Source: an uncultured Porphyromonadaceae bacterium
GTDB lineage: Bacteria > Bacteroidota > Bacteroidia > Bacteroidales > Muribaculaceae
Assembly (NCBI GenBank): GCA_947175265.1
Contig: CAMWMD010000030.1
Span: 1-38,096, forward strand
DNA: 38,096 nt
Direction: 5' to 3'
Both the position numbers and the translations under genes were made by a program. The notes beneath the pieces are model-generated. The model worked only from the letters and a program-made list of their open reading frames with translations. It searched no databases and was not told the DNA's origin. This document shows positions 18,713 through 25,222 of this stretch, in pieces; position 1 is the stretch's first letter; each line of letters starts with the position of its first letter.

Positions 18713-19912
18713 TCATCTGGAGGAATTATGACGCCTGATTAGGGAATCGTAGCGGTCGGTCACCTCATCGACGACATCCTCCCAACTTCTGACAAGTGTA
18801 TTCCTTGCCTCCAGTGCCACAGTCCTGATCTTCCCCCTGTCATTCGAAAGGCTCTCGATGAGGCGTGCAAATTCCTGAGGTTCTCTTTTGGCGAGAAATC
18901 CGTTCTTACCGTCGGTCACGACCTCAGAGGCCGTAGAGCCCTCAAGAAGAATGGAGGGTGTGGCCATTGCCGCGGCCTCCCTCACAACAAGGGGAGCGTT
19001 GTCATAGAATGAGGGGAAAATGAACAGATCGCTCGCAGCATAAAAATCGCTCAGCAGTTTCCTGTCAGTAATCACCCCATAAAGTTTCACCTTATCGGCC
19101 ATACCCTTCCTCTCGATGAGACGGGCGAGATCGGAAGAGGCATATCCGGTGCCTATAAAATTCATCCTGAAATCGACCTTTTCTTTCAGCAATTCGAGGG
19201 CTTCAACAATCACGCCAATTCCCTTTTCCCAGATATGTTGCCCCACGAAGAGAAGATTAAGCGTATCGGGGGGCAGCCCTACCCTCTTTCTGGCCTCCCG
19301 TTTGTAATCGGCAGCATCTCCCCGGAGTATGGAATCGAAATCATTACCATTCTCCACCACAGTCAGAGGGCCTTTATAACCATATTCCCTCACAGTCTCC
19401 TCCACGTAAGCCTGAGGAATCCACACTTCGTCACAGGCGTTGAAGAAGTTGAGTATCCTCTTCATTATTATAGGGACCGCCCAAGGGAAAAGCTTGAATG
19501 AATGCTCGAGGTCGGAACGGTATTTGGAATGGAAAGTGCCGATCAGGGGCACATTCTGATGTTTCTTCACATATACCGCAAGGCGCCCGGATGAGAAGGG
19601 GCAATGGGAATGCAGTATCTTGAAATCCGTCTTCCTCAGTTTCCACCAGATAAAGGGGTCAAGTTTGGGATAACCGTACCTATAAGGCTTTCTCGACCTG
19701 ATGGGGAGAGAGAAGAAACGCATCACGGAATATGGATAGTGCTCCCTGACGGGATTCCAGGGAGTCACCACACACGGAGTTCTCCCCTTTTCCATAAGCC
19801 AGTAGACATAGTTTTCCACCGTCAGTGTCACTCCGTCCATTATAGGAGGGAAACTGTCGTTGAAAATACCATAAAGCCCCTTATCTTGGGGATATGTTAA
19901 AATAGAACTCAT
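18713..19912 (-). CDS. GT4-family glycosyltransferase, diacylglycerol-glucosyltransferase-like
   Basis: The 399-residue protein has a GT-B fold. The N-terminal half opens with GIFNDSFPPIMDGVTLTVENY and has HSHCPFSSG and GTFHSKYRSDL, as in 1,2-diacylglycerol 3-glucosyltransferases. The C-terminal half has LLFVGQHIWEKG and the nucleotide-sugar motif SFYDNAPLVVREAAAMATPSIL with the acidic E of the EX7E type. I infer a cytosolic, membrane-associated retaining enzyme that adds a sugar to a lipid acceptor, then works with the downstream flippase-like protein. The ATG at 19912 is the only one ahead of the conserved N-terminal strand. The promoter lies so close that the mRNA would be nearly leaderless. 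Confidence 0.9.
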   Translation of the reverse strand: MSSILTYPQDKGLYGIFNDSFPPIMDGVTLTVENYVYWLMEKGRTPCVVTPWNPVREHYPYSVMRFFSLPIRSRKPYRYGYPKLDPFIWWKLRKTDFKILHSHCPFSSGRLAVYVKKHQNVPLIGTFHSKYRSDLEHSFKLFPWAVPIIMKRILNFFNACDEVWIPQAYVEETVREYGYKGPLTVVENGNDFDSILRGDAADYKREARKRVGLPPDTLNLLFVGQHIWEKGIGVIVEALELLKEKVDFRMNFIGTGYASSDLARLIERKGMADKVKLYGVITDRKLLSDFYAASDLFIFPSFYDNAPLVVREAAAMATPSILLEGSTASEVVTDGKNGFLAKREPQEFARLIESLSNDRGKIRTVALEARNTLVRSWEDVVDEVTDRYDSLIRRHNSSR

Positions 19913-19921
19913 TTACGGATG

Positions 19922-19953
19922 CAAAATTAAAGCATTCCGTGATTATATGCAAA
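19922..19953 (-). promoter_or_regulatory. Consensus promoter with almost no leader before the glycosyltransferase ATG
   Basis: On the minus strand TTTG (19950-19953), 20 nt, then TAATTTTG (19922-19929) match the consensus fully. Only 9 nt separate the -7 box from the ATG at 19912, so the leader should be about 3-6 nt. The -33 TTTG is made from the T tract of the tRNA-Cys terminator. Confidence 0.85.
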
Positions 19954-19984
19954 AAAAATTCCAACCCTTTTGCAGATTGGAATT
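19951..19984 (-). terminator. Intrinsic terminator of tRNA-Cys
   Basis: AATTCCAA (19957-19964) pairs with TTGGAATT (19977-19984), 12-nt loop, and continues on the minus strand into a run of at least six T (complement of 19951-19956). It begins 5 nt past the tRNA 3' end. Confidence 0.85.
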
Positions 19985-19989
19985 TCCTG

Positions 19990-20060
19990 AGGTGCCAACC
20001 AGATTCGAACTGGTGTGAACGGTTTTGCAGACCGGTACCTAACCACTCGGACATGGCACC
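19990..20060 (-). tRNA. tRNA-Cys (GCA)
   Basis: The 71-nt cloverleaf reads GGTGCCA at its 5' end and pairs with TGGCACC at the 3' end, with discriminator U, as expected for cysteine. The anticodon loop shows GCA between CCGGT-type stem arms, and the T loop reads TTCGAAT. No CCA is encoded. It has its own promoter and terminator. Confidence 0.96.
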
Positions 20061-20072
20061 TTTCGATAAGCG

Positions 20073-20129
20073 AGCCGTCTCATCGGCTTTGCGAGTGCAA
20101 AATTATAACATTATTTCCAAACCGCCAAA
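20073..20129 (-). promoter_or_regulatory. Promoter and structured leader of tRNA-Cys
   Basis: On the minus strand TTTG (20126-20129), 20 nt, then TAATTTTG (20098-20105): a full consensus match. The -7 box runs into TTTGCACTCGCAAA (20088-20101), a 5-bp inverted repeat, followed by a second hairpin AGCCG/CGGCT (20073-20088) before the mature tRNA. The same module precedes tRNA-Met and rpsP. Confidence 0.85.
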
Positions 20130-20151
20130 TTTTTCGGGCATAATTTTTAAT

Positions 20152-21294
20152 TTATTTCTTAAATCTTGCGTAAATGGCCACACCCTTGCGCTTAATCTCC
20201 TTTATCTGGGCCTGATTGTTAGGGTCAATATTATATTTTGACAACGGAGGAACCACTACCCTTGTGCCGGGTTTGATGCGGTCGGGATGACCAAGAATAG
20301 CCGCATTCTCCTCATATATTATTGGCCACAGATTGAAATTGCCGTAATGTTCCTTTGCTATGATGGTGAGATAGCGGGTTGTGCTCACGGTGTCGTAGAC
20401 AGGTGCTTTTTCAGTAGCCTTCCCCTCAGAATCCGAAGGACGGGTGGGCACATCATCCTTTTCAGACTCCTCAACATTTACGGAGACTTGACTTTCCGCA
20501 ACCTCCCCCTTCGCAGCATTGGTGGTATCAATTACAGGTGTCGTATCGGCGGGAGCGACAATAGCCTTGACTCCCTCGCTGGAGTTGATATCAACGTTTT
20601 GACTCTGCTCATCCGCTTCCCTGTGGAACAATCCGGAGTAATAACCAATCACCACCAAACAACTGACGACGGCCAGAGCCACCACGAACCCGACAAGGAA
20701 ACCTTTAGCGAAACGGAATTTGGAGGGATTAGCGGAGACATCGGAGGGAGCTTCTGAAGAATCGGAGATATCGGGAGAATCAGAATTATCGGAAGAATCG
20801 GAGATAGCGGAATTATCGGAAGAATCGGAGATAGCGGATTTTTCGGAGGAATCGGAATCTTCAGATTTCATTAGGGCTGATTCGGGCACTTCCGTAACTG
20901 CTGCGGTTGAGGCTGAGGCTGCTGCAGTTAAGGCCGGGTCCGGGTCGGGTATCTCTTCTGTGGGTGCTATGACATCTGCTATTTCCATGGCCTCGAAGAC
21001 CTCGAAGGGGGCGTTTACGGCTGAGGCAAGTTCGCGGGTGGGGACAAACACTACCCTCCTGTGAGAAGGTATCTCATATTCCTCCCCTGTAGAGACATTC
21101 ACACTTTTACGCGCCTCTACCTCCAACAGTTTGAAGGAGCCGAACCCTTTTATCCTTACATTCTCACCGGCCTCCAGTTCTTCACTTATTATTGAAGTGA
21201 ATTGCCTGATGAAAGCCTCACACAGGTCTTTCCCCTTTCCGGTAGCCAGGGCAAGGAGGGCTGAAAGTTCTGACGCATTTATCTTACTTTCCAT
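20152..21294 (-). CDS. Membrane-anchored HU-family DNA-binding protein with C-terminal LysM-like domain
   Basis: The 380-residue protein joins three parts. Residues 1-92 form an HU/IHF-like domain: helices 1-40, then ENVRIKGFGSFKLLE and RKSVNVSTGEEYEIPSHRRVVFVPT. Residues 105-190 are an acidic Ser/Asp-rich linker with AISDSSDNS twice in tandem (154-171). Residues 196-220 are one hydrophobic helix. A second linker leads to a LysM-like domain at about 301-352 (TRYLTIIAKEHYGNFNLWPIIYEEN, KPGTRVVVPPL). The likely topology puts HU in the cytosol and LysM in the periplasm, so the protein could tether DNA to peptidoglycan. That is an inference; related HU-LysM proteins are known in Bacteroidetes annotation but with no role I can name. 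Its ATG overlaps the end of the upstream HU gene by 11 nt. Confidence 0.85.
   Translation of the reverse strand: MESKINASELSALLALATGKGKDLCEAFIRQFTSIISEELEAGENVRIKGFGSFKLLEVEARKSVNVSTGEEYEIPSHRRVVFVPTRELASAVNAPFEVFEAMEIADVIAPTEEIPDPDPALTAAASASTAAVTEVPESALMKSEDSDSSEKSAISDSSDNSAISDSSDNSDSPDISDSSEAPSDVSANPSKFRFAKGFLVGFVVALAVVSCLVVIGYYSGLFHREADEQSQNVDINSSEGVKAIVAPADTTPVIDTTNAAKGEVAESQVSVNVEESEKDDVPTRPSDSEGKATEKAPVYDTVSTTRYLTIIAKEHYGNFNLWPIIYEENAAILGHPDRIKPGTRVVVPPLSKYNIDPNNQAQIKEIKRKGVAIYARFKK
20783..20836. repeat. Perfect 27-bp tandem duplication inside the HU-LysM gene
   Basis: The 27-nt unit at 20783-20809 is repeated without a mismatch at 20810-20836, and degenerate copies flank it on both sides. 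Being nine codons long, the unit (AISDSSDNS) can expand or contract without a frameshift, changing only the length of the acidic cytosolic linker. Confidence 0.95.
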
Positions 21295-21565
21295 TCCTAA
21301 TCTTCTGTTTAAGCGCGGTGGCGGGTCGGAAGGAAAGCACTATTTTCGGGGGAACAAGGAGTTTGGTTCCCGTAGCGGGATGCACGGCAACCCTTTCCAA
21401 CCTTTTCTTAGGCTCGAACGCCCCGAAAGCGGGGAGCGTCACCGAATCAAGGTTGAGCGCACACTCCCCGATTACTTTGGCAAATCCTTCAATGAGGCTC
21501 TCGACCTCCTCCACAGAGACATCAAGATCTTTTGATAATCTTTCAGTCAACGTCTTGTTGTCCAT
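21284..21565 (-). CDS. HU-family DNA-binding protein
   Basis: With the ATG at 21565 the product is 93 residues, the normal HU/IHF length; a TTG at 21574 would add three residues and is less likely. The two N-terminal helices (TLTERLSKDLDVSVEEVESLIEGFAKVI) dimerise, and the beta-arm region VTLPAFGAFEPKKRLERVAVHPATGTKLLVPPKIVLSFRP is typical, with the Pro that intercalates DNA expected at the arm tip (HPATG). It should bend or compact DNA in the nucleoid. It is translationally linked to the following HU-LysM gene by an 11-nt overlap, so the two may form a heterodimer at the membrane (inference). Confidence 0.92.
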   Translation of the reverse strand: MDNKTLTERLSKDLDVSVEEVESLIEGFAKVIGECALNLDSVTLPAFGAFEPKKRLERVAVHPATGTKLLVPPKIVLSFRPATALKQKIRNGK

Positions 21566-21589
21566 AATTTTCAATTTAACTCACACCTC

Positions 21590-21629
21590 ACCCTCACGCT
21601 GACGGGGTAATCACCGCGGCGTTGAGGGT
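21590..21629. other. Strong imperfect inverted repeat upstream of the HU gene
   Basis: ACCCTC (21590-21595) and ACGC (21596-21599) pair with GCGT (21619-21622) and GAGGGT (21624-21629), with one bulged T, and GGT/ACC form a small inner stem. There is no T tract on either side, so it is not a plain terminator. It would lie in the HU leader if transcription starts at the TAATTTTA-like -7 box (21641-21648, minus). It may affect HU translation, or mark mRNA processing between the channel gene and HU. Confidence 0.5.
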
Positions 21630-21663
21630 AGAAAATGGTGTAAAATTACGAAAAAAAATCAAA

Positions 21664-23244
21664 TCACACCGCCGGGGTTGCCGGAGAAGCCGGATGAGCA
21701 GGCGCCGCGGGGGCAGCCGGACCGGCACCGGCGTTAGGAGAAGATGAATCAGGCGCGGCCGGTTCGGGATTAGACACAGGCTGCATTGCCGCCGGCTGCG
21801 GGAATGACGACTGCGGCAACGGGTATGACGGATTCTCGGGAGTGCCACCGTTGTAGAAGAAGGGATAAGGCATACCGAACACCACATCCGGATTCTTACC
21901 CGGACAAATATAGCCGTCGATGATTGTGTCGCGTCCTGAAGGGCTCTCGTAGGTATAGAGGTGGAAACGGTAAAGCATAACGGCGATATGCTCAAATACC
22001 GAACTCATTATAGCCTCGTAAGGAATCCACTTTGAGGTGGAAGTGAAGCAGTAGACCTGCAACGGTATGCCGTATGGTGTCTGAGGGAGTGTGGTGACGA
22101 AACAGTCATTGCCATCTCCCGTGCTCGCAATATTGGGATTAGTGTCAAGCCACATCTTGAGATAAGCCCTGAAAACGCCGAGATTTGTATCGAGAGAACC
22201 GTCAGCGAGACCGTCGGGATTAGCAGCGTTCTGCTCCTTTCCTGCCTTTCGCTGGGCGAGTTTCTGGTCAATCCACGCCTTCATCATGGGTATCTTTGAA
22301 AATTCCTCGAGCAATTTATCGTCACACGGCACGACGCTGTCGGCATCAATCATATACGAACGCTGGATCCTGCGTGTGTTGCTCTGCTGCATTGAGCGGT
22401 AGTTGGTGAAACCGTTGCTCACGAGATTATAGGGGGGAAGCGTGGTAGTGGTCTTATCCCAGTTGAGAATCTTAACAGCGGTGAGGGATACCTCCATAAC
22501 CGTACCGTTGGCATCACCGGCCTTTATCCAGTCGCCCACATGAAGGGAATCGTTTTCCGACAACTGCACCCCTGCCACGACACCGAGGATACTATCCTTA
22601 AACACCAACATGAGGACAGCGGCGAAAGCGCCAAGCCCGGCAAGTAGAGAGGCGGGAGATTTGTCAAAGAGCACTGCAAGGATTATTATGGCGAAAACAA
22701 TCCAGACGATACCCTTCACCAATTGCGCCAGACCATTTAGCGGGAGGTGACGCTTGTTGGCCCTCTCATTGATATGCTTCCACGACACGTTGATAAGGAG
22801 ACAGATGCTATTGGCAACAATGAAACAAATATATATCCAAGTGAATCGTGTCAGCCAGGTAGAGAGAGATAGCCTTCCGTTGAGGGTGAACTCAATAAAT
22901 ATAAGGAATACGACCGCGGGAATCAGGCGAGATGTCTTCGTGAAGAAACCTTCGTCAACGAGATAGCCGTAAACTGCGGAATGGAGATGCTTTCCGAGAT
23001 GGTTCATTGCCGCGATCACTATCCACTTCACCACATAACCTACCCCAATAGCCAAAAGGAATACAATGGCGGCGTATGCAATTGTGAAGACTGTCTGGTT
23101 GTCCTCAAGCCCGACAAGAGAAAGGAGAAAATGCACCAGCTTCATAAGGAGGTGGGCTATGGCGTATGTGCTTTCCTGCGCCGGCTCGGACAATGCGACC
23201 TTAGGAATAGCGGCCACTGCTTCATGAGTCTGTTCTGGAATCAT
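21664..23244 (-). CDS. MscS-family mechanosensitive channel, YbdG-like, with Pro/Ala-rich tail
   Basis: The 526-residue protein has an N-terminal hydrophobic region with about five helices (roughly 25-210). The MscS pore helix follows: SPASLLAGLGAFAAVLMLVFKD, then the cytoplasmic beta domain starting VQLSENDSLHVGDWI and GTVMEVSLTAVKILNWDKTTTTLPP, where the NWDKT motif is typical of the YbdG/YbiO type. The channel should open under membrane tension and release solutes during osmotic downshock. Residues about 465-526 form a low-complexity tail of Pro, Ala and Ser not needed for the fold. It is the first gene before HU and HU-LysM on the same strand, separated by about 100 nt, and has a -7 box at 23295-23302. 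Confidence 0.9.
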   Translation of the reverse strand: MIPEQTHEAVAAIPKVALSEPAQESTYAIAHLLMKLVHFLLSLVGLEDNQTVFTIAYAAIVFLLAIGVGYVVKWIVIAAMNHLGKHLHSAVYGYLVDEGFFTKTSRLIPAVVFLIFIEFTLNGRLSLSTWLTRFTWIYICFIVANSICLLINVSWKHINERANKRHLPLNGLAQLVKGIVWIVFAIIILAVLFDKSPASLLAGLGAFAAVLMLVFKDSILGVVAGVQLSENDSLHVGDWIKAGDANGTVMEVSLTAVKILNWDKTTTTLPPYNLVSNGFTNYRSMQQSNTRRIQRSYMIDADSVVPCDDKLLEEFSKIPMMKAWIDQKLAQRKAGKEQNAANPDGLADGSLDTNLGVFRAYLKMWLDTNPNIASTGDGNDCFVTTLPQTPYGIPLQVYCFTSTSKWIPYEAIMSSVFEHIAVMLYRFHLYTYESPSGRDTIIDGYICPGKNPDVVFGMPYPFFYNGGTPENPSYPLPQSSFPQPAAMQPVSNPEPAAPDSSSPNAGAGPAAPAAPAHPASPATPAV

Positions 23245-23294
23245 ATAAATATTATTAATTTTTTAATTTCAATATTAGGCTTCTAAACATTTTA

Positions 23295-23302
23295 CAAATT
23301 TA
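23295..23302 (-). promoter_or_regulatory. -7 element of the MscS-type channel gene
   Basis: TAAATTTG on the minus strand fits TAnnTTTG; the position 20 nt upstream reads TTTT, a weak -33. The leader would be about 44 nt. Confidence 0.5.
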
Positions 23303-23635
23303 AAAAATAATTGTTCAAAAGAAAAAATTTATTTTGCCGGCACTGAATTTTTTTATCCGGAAAGCATCGGAGGGGCACTCGTTCGGGAGAAGGTGGAAGC
23401 CACGAAGCGTGTCAAGGCGGAGATGATAATATTTTGATTATAGCCTCATTAAAATGGCGTTAATATATTTTAACATTTCAAAATCATGAATTTTGCACAT
23501 CTAAAAGAGGCTTGTGCATAGATCTGAAAAATATGTTGTAGAACATAAAACCGCCATAACCTTTTAATTTTTATATTATTATCGCGGCTGAAACAATAGG
23601 CTGAAAATTAATTTACAAAAAATAACATAAAAATA

Positions 23636-23667
23636 TTAGGAATCACCCGATTAATATTGTAACTTTG
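23636..23667 (+). promoter_or_regulatory. Promoter of ndk
   Basis: TAACTTTG (23660-23667) lies 20 nt after TTAG (23636-23639), a 3-of-4 match to -33 TTTG. The leader to the ATG at 23707 would be about 33 nt. The ATG at 23707 is used because the upstream in-frame codons (from a TTG at 23665) overlap the -7 box. Confidence 0.7.
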
Positions 23668-23706
23668 AACAGGCAGGAAAACAAAATCTTAAAATTTATT
23701 AAGAAC

Positions 23707-24168
23707 ATGGAACAGACACTCGTCATACTCAAACCCTCATGCGTAGCCCGCGGGCTCATGGGAGAAGTGATATCAAGAATAGAGAAAAAAGGGATCATCA
23801 TCACTGCCATGAAAATGATGCAACTTGATGAGAAGATACTCCGCGAGCATTACGCTCATCTTGTTGACCGCCCTTTCTTTCCCGGCCTTGCGGCCTCAAT
23901 GATGGCCACACCGGTAGTCTGCATGGTGCTGAAGGGTATTGACGTAGTGGAAGTGTTCCGCAAGATGACCGGCGCGACCAACGGGCGCAAGGCTGAACCG
24001 GGCACAATCAGAGGCGACCTCTCGATGAGCGGACAGGCAAACATAATACATGCCTCCGATTCAGTTGAGAATGCCAAAATCGAGATAGCCCGATTCTTCT
24101 CTCCCGAGGAAGTGATGGATTACACACCGGCAAATCTTGGATTCCTCTACGCAGACGACGAACTCTGA
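23707..24168 (+). CDS. ndk: Nucleoside diphosphate kinase
   Basis: The 153-residue enzyme transfers the gamma-phosphate of ATP to nucleoside diphosphates, through a phosphohistidine, in the cytosol. It begins MEQTLVILKPSCV, with the ATP-contacting Lys9. The active-site motif NIIHASDS holds the catalytic His115, and RPFFPGLAASMM, ATNGRKAEPGTIRGDL and the C-terminal FFSPEE are typical. Length is slightly above the usual 140-150 because of an extended C-terminus found in Bacteroidetes. An earlier in-frame start would add 14 residues but overlaps the promoter. The M23 peptidase gene follows 48 nt later on the same strand, probably by read-through. Confidence 0.97.
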   Translation: MEQTLVILKPSCVARGLMGEVISRIEKKGIIITAMKMMQLDEKILREHYAHLVDRPFFPGLAASMMATPVVCMVLKGIDVVEVFRKMTGATNGRKAEPGTIRGDLSMSGQANIIHASDSVENAKIEIARFFSPEEVMDYTPANLGFLYADDEL

Positions 24169-24216
24169 TTCTCGGAGACGTCGTTGATACAACAAGGTAA
24201 TAAAGAATACAAAATA

Positions 24217-25158
24217 ATGGTTTTTCTTAAAAAATTAGCGGCATTCTGTCTCCTTTCCTCATTGGCCTTCGGAGCAGGCATGGCGCAGACAGTAAAAAGC
24301 AAATCTCCTCACTCAGATGCCCACAAGCATCTCTTGGCAAACCAAGCGAAGACCAAGGACCAGATACGTCTGGTGGAAAAGAACACGTTCATCGACCTTA
24401 TCGACGATCTTGAACCGGAACCCGATATCTATACCGAGGGATGGAACAGCAAATCGGTGAATCCCTTCAAGGAGACCGATGTTCCCACCTCCAAAGTGAT
24501 CGATGTCACGGGTTATTTCATGCCGGTGCCGGGAAAGGTGACTTCAAATTACGGCTATCGCGCCCGTTTCGGCAGAATGCATAAGGGTGTCGACCTCCAG
24601 ATCAAGAGCAACGATACCATCTATGCTGCCTTTGACGGCAAGGTGCGTCTCACGAATTATGAGGCAAAGGGGTATGGCAACTACGTCATCATCCGTCACC
24701 CGAACGGACTGGAGACCGTCTACGGCCACCTCAACAAGGCTTTGGTAAAACCCGACCAGGTGGTCCGCGCAGGTCAGCCTATCGGTCTCGGAGGCAGCAC
24801 CGGGCGCAGCACAGGTCCTCACCTCCACTTCGAAACCAGATTTATGGGTTATGCCATCAATCCTGCCGCAATTTTCGATTTTGCAAACCAGACAACACAT
24901 ACTGACACATATACCTTCGATAAGAAGACCTACACTCAAGCAAGAAATTATGCTCCGGCTAACACTCTTGCCAAGGCTGAGAAGGAGAATCCTTATAGAG
25001 CAGCGGATTCAGAGAAGGACGCATATACTGTAAAGAAGGGTGATACGCTCTCTTCAATCGCCAAGTCTTACGGTCTTTCCGCCACTTCTCTCAGGAAAAT
25101 AAACGGAATGTCGAACACTGACGTAATTAAAGTAGGTCAGGTGCTTAAACTAAAATAA
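24217..25158 (+). CDS. M23-family peptidoglycan endopeptidase with C-terminal LysM
   Basis: The ATG at 24217 gives a 313-residue protein with signal peptide (LAAFCLLSSLAFGAGMAQ). The LytM/M23 domain spans about 103-220 with all zinc-site residues: HKGVD (His122, Asp126), the general base in VYGHLN (His171), and PHLHFE (His202, His204). It should cleave peptide cross-links in periplasmic peptidoglycan. A LysM domain at 269-313 (AYTVKKGDTLSSIAKSYG) binds glycan chains. Because the metal ligands are complete, it is predicted to be an active enzyme rather than an EnvC/NlpD-type activator. A TTG at 24184 in the same frame is a weaker start. A bidirectional terminator follows. Confidence 0.93.
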   Translation: MVFLKKLAAFCLLSSLAFGAGMAQTVKSKSPHSDAHKHLLANQAKTKDQIRLVEKNTFIDLIDDLEPEPDIYTEGWNSKSVNPFKETDVPTSKVIDVTGYFMPVPGKVTSNYGYRARFGRMHKGVDLQIKSNDTIYAAFDGKVRLTNYEAKGYGNYVIIRHPNGLETVYGHLNKALVKPDQVVRAGQPIGLGGSTGRSTGPHLHFETRFMGYAINPAAIFDFANQTTHTDTYTFDKKTYTQARNYAPANTLAKAEKENPYRAADSEKDAYTVKKGDTLSSIAKSYGLSATSLRKINGMSNTDVIKVGQVLKLK

Positions 25159-25178
25159 TATATTTCCCAATCGGAAAA

Positions 25179-25219
25179 TTAAACGGCGCGGTCTGAATTC
25201 AGACTGCGCCGCTTAATTT
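25179..25219. terminator. Bidirectional intrinsic terminator between the peptidase gene and kdsA
   Basis: A near-perfect palindrome centred on GAATTC spans 25184-25211, with one G-T pair at 25190/25205, flanked by ATTAA and TTAATTTTAA. It stands between convergent stops at 25158 and 25223. Confidence 0.88.
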
Positions 25220-25222
25220 TAA

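Larger units (their letters stand above)
23245..23706. other. 462-nt divergent intergenic region between the channel gene and ndk
   Basis: The region is mostly AT-rich but holds a GC-rich island (about 23336-23427) with no coding frame I can support. Structures include a perfect 6-bp inverted repeat TGCACA/TGTGCA (23494-23499 with 23513-23518) and a perfect hairpin TATGTT-GTAG-AACATA (23532-23547). Promoter -7 boxes for the two flanking genes are at 23295-23302 (minus) and 23660-23667 (plus). Confidence 0.6.

Noticed and set aside
20750..20860. Short repeats that might suggest a CRISPR array
   Set aside because: The units are directly tandem without spacers and lie in frame inside a coding region, so they are a coding tandem repeat.
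23665..23706. N-terminal extension of ndk from a TTG at 23665
   Set aside because: It overlaps the -7 box of the promoter, and the family N-terminus begins at the ATG at 23707.
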